A stretch of 10,695 nt of DNA from contig JAQIWT010001462.1 in assembly GCA_034696485.1 (NCBI GenBank), positions 1 through 10,695 on the forward strand. Reading direction: 5' to 3'. The notes beneath the pieces are model-generated. The model was not told the origin of the DNA, ran no database searches, and saw nothing but the letters and a program-made list of their open reading frames with translations. The stretch comes from Isohypsibius dastychi. Its lineage: Eukaryota > Tardigrada > Eutardigrada > Parachela > Isohypsibiidae. Shown here one piece after another: positions 7,747 to 10,695 of this stretch (positions are counted from its first letter, which is position 1; each line of letters starts with the position of its first letter). The position numbers and the translations under genes are program-made.

Positions 7747-8118
7747 TGTAGACTACAGACTGACTGATTGTCTGGAAAACTATCTATTCTATTCGCTTTA
7801 GTGACTAAGCAACTTACGGGAGAGACATACGCGTTTTCGCTCAGGTAATCAATAAATATTCAGCACGGATTACGCGGTTTCGAAATGATCTCAGGGATGA
7901 AAAGAAATCGATAAATGTGTGCCGGCTCGGAACACCAACGCGAAACATTTGTGTGAGAATTTCTTGAAAGTTAAGGATGACTTCATACCAGATGAAAACG
8001 GCAGCAATTTACATACTGAAACGGATTTCACGAGGTCGTTTGAAGAAAAAACGGCCAACAGTGACGGATACTACGACTGCACATGGAAAGAAAGAATAAA
8101 AATCTACATTCCGCGTTC
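7747..8118. other. Spacer between mbf-1 and ift-81
   Basis: 372 bp separating two genes on the minus strand, holding the mbf-1 3' UTR and ift-81 upstream sequence. No canonical AATAAA is seen on the minus strand. A TTTTCCAG acceptor (boundary 7772/7771) is a likely trans-splice or 5' UTR intron site for ift-81. Two imperfect X-box-like sites are at 7800-7813 and 7877-7890. The plus-strand reading frame through 7919-8233 is not supported. Confidence 0.5.
7800..7813. promoter_or_regulatory. Candidate X-box (RFX/DAF-19 site) of ift-81
   Basis: AGTGACTAAGCAAC matches the nematode X-box consensus RYYNYYWWRRNRAC at 12 of 14 positions, with a perfect right half-site (AGCAAC) and a poor left half. 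It lies 54-67 nt upstream of the ift-81 ATG, within the usual range for ciliary genes. A weaker match, GTTTCGAAATGATC (11 of 14), is at 7877-7890. The consensus is loose, so chance matches are common. Confidence 0.25.
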
Positions 8119-9030
8119 TCACTTCTTGGGAGCGGCACCATCTGCTTTTTTCGTAAATTTTGGTTCCAATGGTGTACCTTTGTCCTGTAACGATAAATTT
8201 GTTGAAAGTTCAATCCAGTCTGCCGAGTATTAACAACTTAATATTTATCCATTATTCAAACTTCAAAACAGCGGATGTTGATTACCTTTCCGCGCAATTT
8301 TACTTCCAAAAGGCGCTCCAGTTTCGAAAGAACTTGTTGATTGGGGATGGCTTTGCCAGATTCATATCTGGAAAAATAGCACGTGTTGAAAATGCGCCAC
8401 CAGCTAGAATCCACAGTCCAATTACTCGTTAACTACGGTCTGCTTTTCATTTGCTTTGGTGGCAAGATCTTTCTGTGTCCACTCTTTCACTTGCCGAGCC
8501 TGCTGGATGATTCTCCCAACCTACGAAAACTGGGATGATCAGATAAGAATCACAATAAACACTGCGCATTTTAATATATAACATTTATTCAACAGTTTCT
8601 CGGGCTGCAGCTCGTGGATTTCAAACCTAACACAACATGAAGTTAGTCTAACCTCGATTCCGACGGTGTCGTGATGAAGATCCTCAGTTTCCTGATCCAG
8701 TTTAGCAGTATTCATCGCGGATACATGCTGACGATTTCCTCCAGCAGAAACTGCAAGAGAAAAATTACAAACCTCACCTCGAACTGCAAAACTTTGAGTG
8801 TCTAAAAATTACATTTCTTTGTTGTCTCCACTTGTCCACCAGTTCTCATAGCCTGATTCACAGCCTAAAAATAAACCCGAATGTCAGATTACACTCATCT
8901 AAAAGGAAGAGACGGGGGTCAAATTTGTGAAAACCCGTTTTGGCTCTTTCACCTGTGTTGAGCGCAGTTCACTTGGCTTGGCCTTTGGCTTCCTGAGGAC
9001 TGTCACTGAATCCCAATCACCTTCAGACAT
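8119..9030 (-). CDS. mbf-1: Multiprotein bridging factor 1 (MBF1/EDF1)
   Basis: Six exons, 9030-8953, 8864-8813, 8750-8653, 8520-8426, 8367-8286 and 8184-8119, with introns of 88, 62, 132, 58 and 101 bp; 156 aa, a normal MBF1 length. The N-terminal MBF1 domain begins [16 protein letters not shown] and includes [18 protein letters not shown]. The helix-turn-helix domain spans about 77-131: [20 protein letters not shown], then [20 protein letters not shown], then [13 protein letters not shown]. The basic C-terminal tail ends [13 protein letters not shown]1 bridges transcription factors such as bZIP proteins to TBP. It also binds 40S subunits at collided ribosomes and suppresses frameshifting. 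An in-frame TAA at 8424-8422 lies in the fourth intron (donor GTAATT, acceptor TTTTTCCAG) and is not a real stop. The ATG is preceded by AAAA and, 58 nt upstream, by a strong TTTCTTTCAG acceptor. Confidence 0.97.
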
Positions 9031-9167
9031 TTTTGGCTCTTCGATTCAGAATGTGGGAAATACGAAATCTTTCGGTGGGTACTGGGTACTGAAAGAAACC
9101 AGTTGCGAATTTGAGGAAGAAAACGAAAACAAATTAGCAGCGTTCATGCGACTTGGTCATGCCAAGA

Positions 9168-9181
9168 CCCCCCCCCCCCCC
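9168..9181. repeat. C14 homopolymer tract
   Basis: Fourteen consecutive C on the plus strand (G14 on the minus strand), 138-151 nt upstream of the mbf-1 ATG. It is the only long G/C homopolymer in the window. Its length is error-prone in assemblies. Confidence 0.9.
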
Positions 9182-9251
9182 TTGTACACATTTGCGATAA
9201 TGCAGTGCGTTCCGCTGAGCCACTTATCCTGAGGGGTTACATGCGACCTCG

Positions 9252-9270
9252 AATCAATCAATCAATCAAT
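9252..9270. repeat. AATC tetranucleotide microsatellite
   Basis: Four full AATC units plus AAT, upstream of mbf-1 and downstream of the Jupiter-like gene. No function is inferred. Confidence 0.9.
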
Positions 9271-9328
9271 TATCCGAAACAGATTTCGTAAAATGATATG
9301 GAAAATGAAGTTTCCAACAGTTGCAAAA

Positions 9329-9334
9329 TTTATT
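9329..9334 (-). terminator. Poly(A) signal of the Jupiter-like gene
   Basis: AATAAA on the minus strand (TTTATT on plus), about 230 nt after the stop ending at 9565. It is the only canonical signal found in this spacer on that strand. Confidence 0.5.
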
Positions 9335-9564
9335 TTTCAAGTTTTCTCGTTCTTCATGATCATACATGTCGTCAGAAAATTATATTAAAAACACACATCT
9401 GATCTGAGAAGCGGAATAATCAAACGGGAGCAGAGGTTGAACGTCTTTACAGTGGACACAAAGCGCATACGTGTGGAATATAAGCAAATCAAGATCGATT
9501 TATCGAATGTCACCGTGTGAAATGGGAACAAAACTGAGATGATGCTGGCTGTCCATACCGCTGA

Positions 9565-10271
9565 TTACCAAAGTGGCCCGCTCGACTTTCCTCCCGGAGG
9601 ATGATGAATTTTCACGCTGCTCACTCCACCAGCAGCCGCAGTTTCACCCTGGTCTTTTTCAGCACCTTTGGTTTGCTGTTCGCTAGCTTTTGGAGCTGGC
9701 TGATTGGATCCCTCATTTTCCCCGGTGATCAGATTATAACCTGTTGAAAATAGTTGTTTTTCTTCGAAGCAAGAAAGGAGGATTCCTTACCGCGATGGCT
9801 CTGGTTTGCCTTGTTATGAGCACATGCTTCCTTTGCGCTTTCATCTCCAAACACCAAGCTCGATTTCTGGCGATCTTTATTGCGAGAAGCCTCCGATGGT
9901 TGAGGAGCATCCTCATGTCCTCCATGTTTGCTCATCGAACTTTCTGATGATTCGTCGGTCTGTTTCTGCAACCCAAAACCGTGAGCTAACGCGATTCAAA
10001 AACGGAATTTCCCGCGTAAAAATCCATACCTTGACTGGATGATCATGATCGTCGTTGCCCTTCTTTTCAGCTTGTTGATGACTACCGTTCGAAGAGCCAT
10101 TATTACTGGCTGTTCGTTCGTTATCCTGTTGACGTTGGGTTTTTGTTGGTGGCTCCGATTCGCCACCGAAGATGTTGTGACTTGCTCCACCAGGAGGTTG
10201 AATAACCCTGAAAATGTCGAAATGAAACGGAGTCTCACATTGCACGATCAATGGACTAACCGTCGAGACAT
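9565..10271 (-). CDS. Jupiter/JPT (HN1) family microtubule-associated protein
   Basis: Four exons, 10271-10261, 10207-10030, 9965-9791 and 9740-9565, with introns of 53, 64 and 50 bp; 179 aa. The first exon is only 11 nt and encodes MSR plus part of Arg4. Residues 4-18, RVIQPPGGASHNIFG, match the conserved start of Jupiter/HN1 proteins (RVLRPPGG-S---FG). A second copy of the family motif is QKSSLVFGDE at 96-105, and the C-terminal HHPPGGKSSGPLW at 167-179 resembles the PPGGKSS tail of JPT1. The rest is hydrophilic, Ser/Gln/Asn/Lys-rich and probably disordered, with His/Asp-rich DDHDHPVK at 56-63. Drosophila Jupiter binds microtubules, and vertebrate JPT1 and JPT2 are small, mostly disordered proteins. 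The role here is by family only. The ATG is preceded by AAAT, and an acceptor-like TTCTCAG lies 58 nt upstream (boundary 10330/10329). Confidence 0.87.
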
Positions 10272-10570
10272 ATTTAAGTAAGAAAGAAGACCGCGGATTT
10301 ATTTACTAGTCCAGGTGCAAAATCAGGGACTGAGAACCTCCGAGATGACGATTATTTGGTTCAAATAAACAAGCCTTGAAATTAAATCGCGTTGTGATGA
10401 CGGTTGAAATAAATGGCCGCTAAATCCCCACTTTCTGGTCGGCTCACTCGACTCGGTCTGCCTGACTGCGCCGGTCGATAAAACCCAAACACTGGCGTCT
10501 GGCGGAATAAAACCCGTATGACTCATCCGGCGTTCTAGCTTTTGTGAGAAAACGTGACTACCGTAGTGCA

Positions 10571-10694
10571 CGAATTAGAAGCCCGGGCTTGTATTCTTTC
10601 GGAGCAACTTTTCAAAAGTGTCACGTGACGAAAAAGTGCGTTTTTCAAAGGGGGGACCCTTCAAAAATGACGATTTTTTGGGGCTTCTATTACG
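10571..10694. repeat. Inverted-repeat pair at the right edge, possible small mobile element
   Basis: CGAATTAGAAGCCC at 10571-10584 matches the reverse complement of GGGCTTCTATTACG at 10681-10694 at 12 of 14 positions, including eight in a row (AGAAGCCC). In addition GGGCTTGTATT at 10585-10595 is a near-direct repeat of GGGCTTCTATT at 10681-10691. The roughly 124-bp unit could be a MITE-like element or simply promoter dyads. The window ends at the right arm, so a target-site duplication cannot be tested. Confidence 0.35.
10620..10629. promoter_or_regulatory. Perfect CLEAR-type E-box
   Basis: GTCACGTGAC is an exact 10-bp palindrome and equals the CLEAR consensus bound by TFEB-type bHLH-ZIP factors (HLH-30 in Caenorhabditis); CACGTG also binds Max-type factors. 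It lies about 350 nt upstream of the Jupiter-like ATG, or upstream of an unseen gene to the right. One site alone does not show regulation. Confidence 0.4.
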
Positions 10695-10695
10695 G

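Larger units (their letters stand above)
9031..9564. other. Spacer between the Jupiter-like gene and mbf-1
   Basis: 534 bp between two minus-strand genes, holding the 3' UTR of the Jupiter-like gene and the mbf-1 promoter. It contains a tandem GGGTACT duplication (9078-9091 region), a TTTCTTTCAG acceptor at boundary 9089/9088, a C14 tract at 9168-9181, an AATC tetranucleotide repeat at 9252-9270 and a minus-strand AATAAA at 9334-9329. No further exon was found. Confidence 0.55.
10272..10695. other. Upstream region of the Jupiter-like gene, palindrome-rich
   Basis: 424 bp with no supported exon. An ATG at 10667 (plus) in good context opens a frame that runs off the edge after nine residues, too little to call. 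The last 120 bp hold several dyads: AAGCCCGGGCTT at 10579-10590, ACTTTT-C-AAAAGT at 10607-10619, GTCACGTGAC at 10620-10629 and AAAAAT-GACG-ATTTTT at 10663-10678. An inverted repeat joins 10571-10584 with 10681-10694. Confidence 0.5.

Noticed and set aside
7919-8233. Plus-strand reading frame of 104 residues
   Set aside because: It is antisense to the last mbf-1 exon, has no recognisable domain and no support as a gene.
8422-8424. Premature stop in mbf-1
   Set aside because: The TAA lies within a 58-bp intron; splicing joins VVN-E to [11 protein letters not shown], the expected MBF1 sequence.
8927-9232. Plus-strand reading frame of 101 residues ending in a proline run
   Set aside because: It is antisense to mbf-1 exon 1, and the prolines come from the C14 tract.
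5275-10271. Nematode operon of the Jupiter-like gene, mbf-1 and ift-81
   Set aside because: The genes share a strand and order, but the spacers of 534 and 372 bp exceed the typical roughly 100 bp, and no U-rich element was recognised. Not excluded without spliced-leader data.
10323-10571. Minus-strand frame of 82 residues at the right edge
   Set aside because: No domain or conserved motif; it lies upstream of the Jupiter-like gene in palindrome-rich sequence.

Overview
The window is eukaryotic and gene-dense, most likely from a nematode. Most introns are 50-64 bp (extremes 50 and 137 bp), with GT donors and pyrimidine-rich CAG or TAG acceptors. The gene content also fits: lineage-expanded G-alpha subunits, a papain-fold protein without prodomain or catalytic Cys, and MBF1, IFT81 and Jupiter homologues. 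The phylum is inferred from gene style, not from a species match. No prokaryotic operon, CRISPR, tRNA or rRNA is visible.

Layout, left to right. (1) 1-314, minus strand: the 5' end of a SMYD-type (SET+MYND) lysine methyltransferase gene that runs off the left edge. (2) 1014-2102, plus strand: an intronless G-alpha gene of 362 aa with an aberrant P-loop. (3) 2297-3601, minus strand: a second, Gq-like G-alpha gene, tail to tail with the first, with one 51-bp intron and three insertions in the GTPase domain (417 aa). (4) 4173-5133, plus strand: a four-exon gene for a secreted papain-fold protein that has lost the catalytic Cys and the propeptide (257 aa). (5) 5275-7746, minus strand: ift-81, ten exons, 631 aa. 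(6) 8119-9030, minus strand: mbf-1, six exons, 156 aa. (7) 9565-10271, minus strand: a Jupiter/JPT (HN1) family protein, four exons, 179 aa. The last 400 bp hold clustered palindromes, including a perfect CLEAR-type E-box.

Exon models were built by hand from splice sites, frame continuity and family similarity. In every multi-exon gene all phases close, with no unexplained stop.

The genes do not form one pathway. Three have plausible cytoskeletal or sensory links: IFT81 carries tubulin in cilia, Jupiter proteins bind microtubules, and many nematode G-alpha subunits act in ciliated chemosensory neurons. The shared neighbourhood alone does not show joint function. The most unusual items are the P-loop changes and unequal architecture of the two G-alpha genes, the 18-bp palindrome between their convergent poly(A) signals, the inactive papain-fold protein, and the palindrome and inverted-repeat cluster at the right edge.
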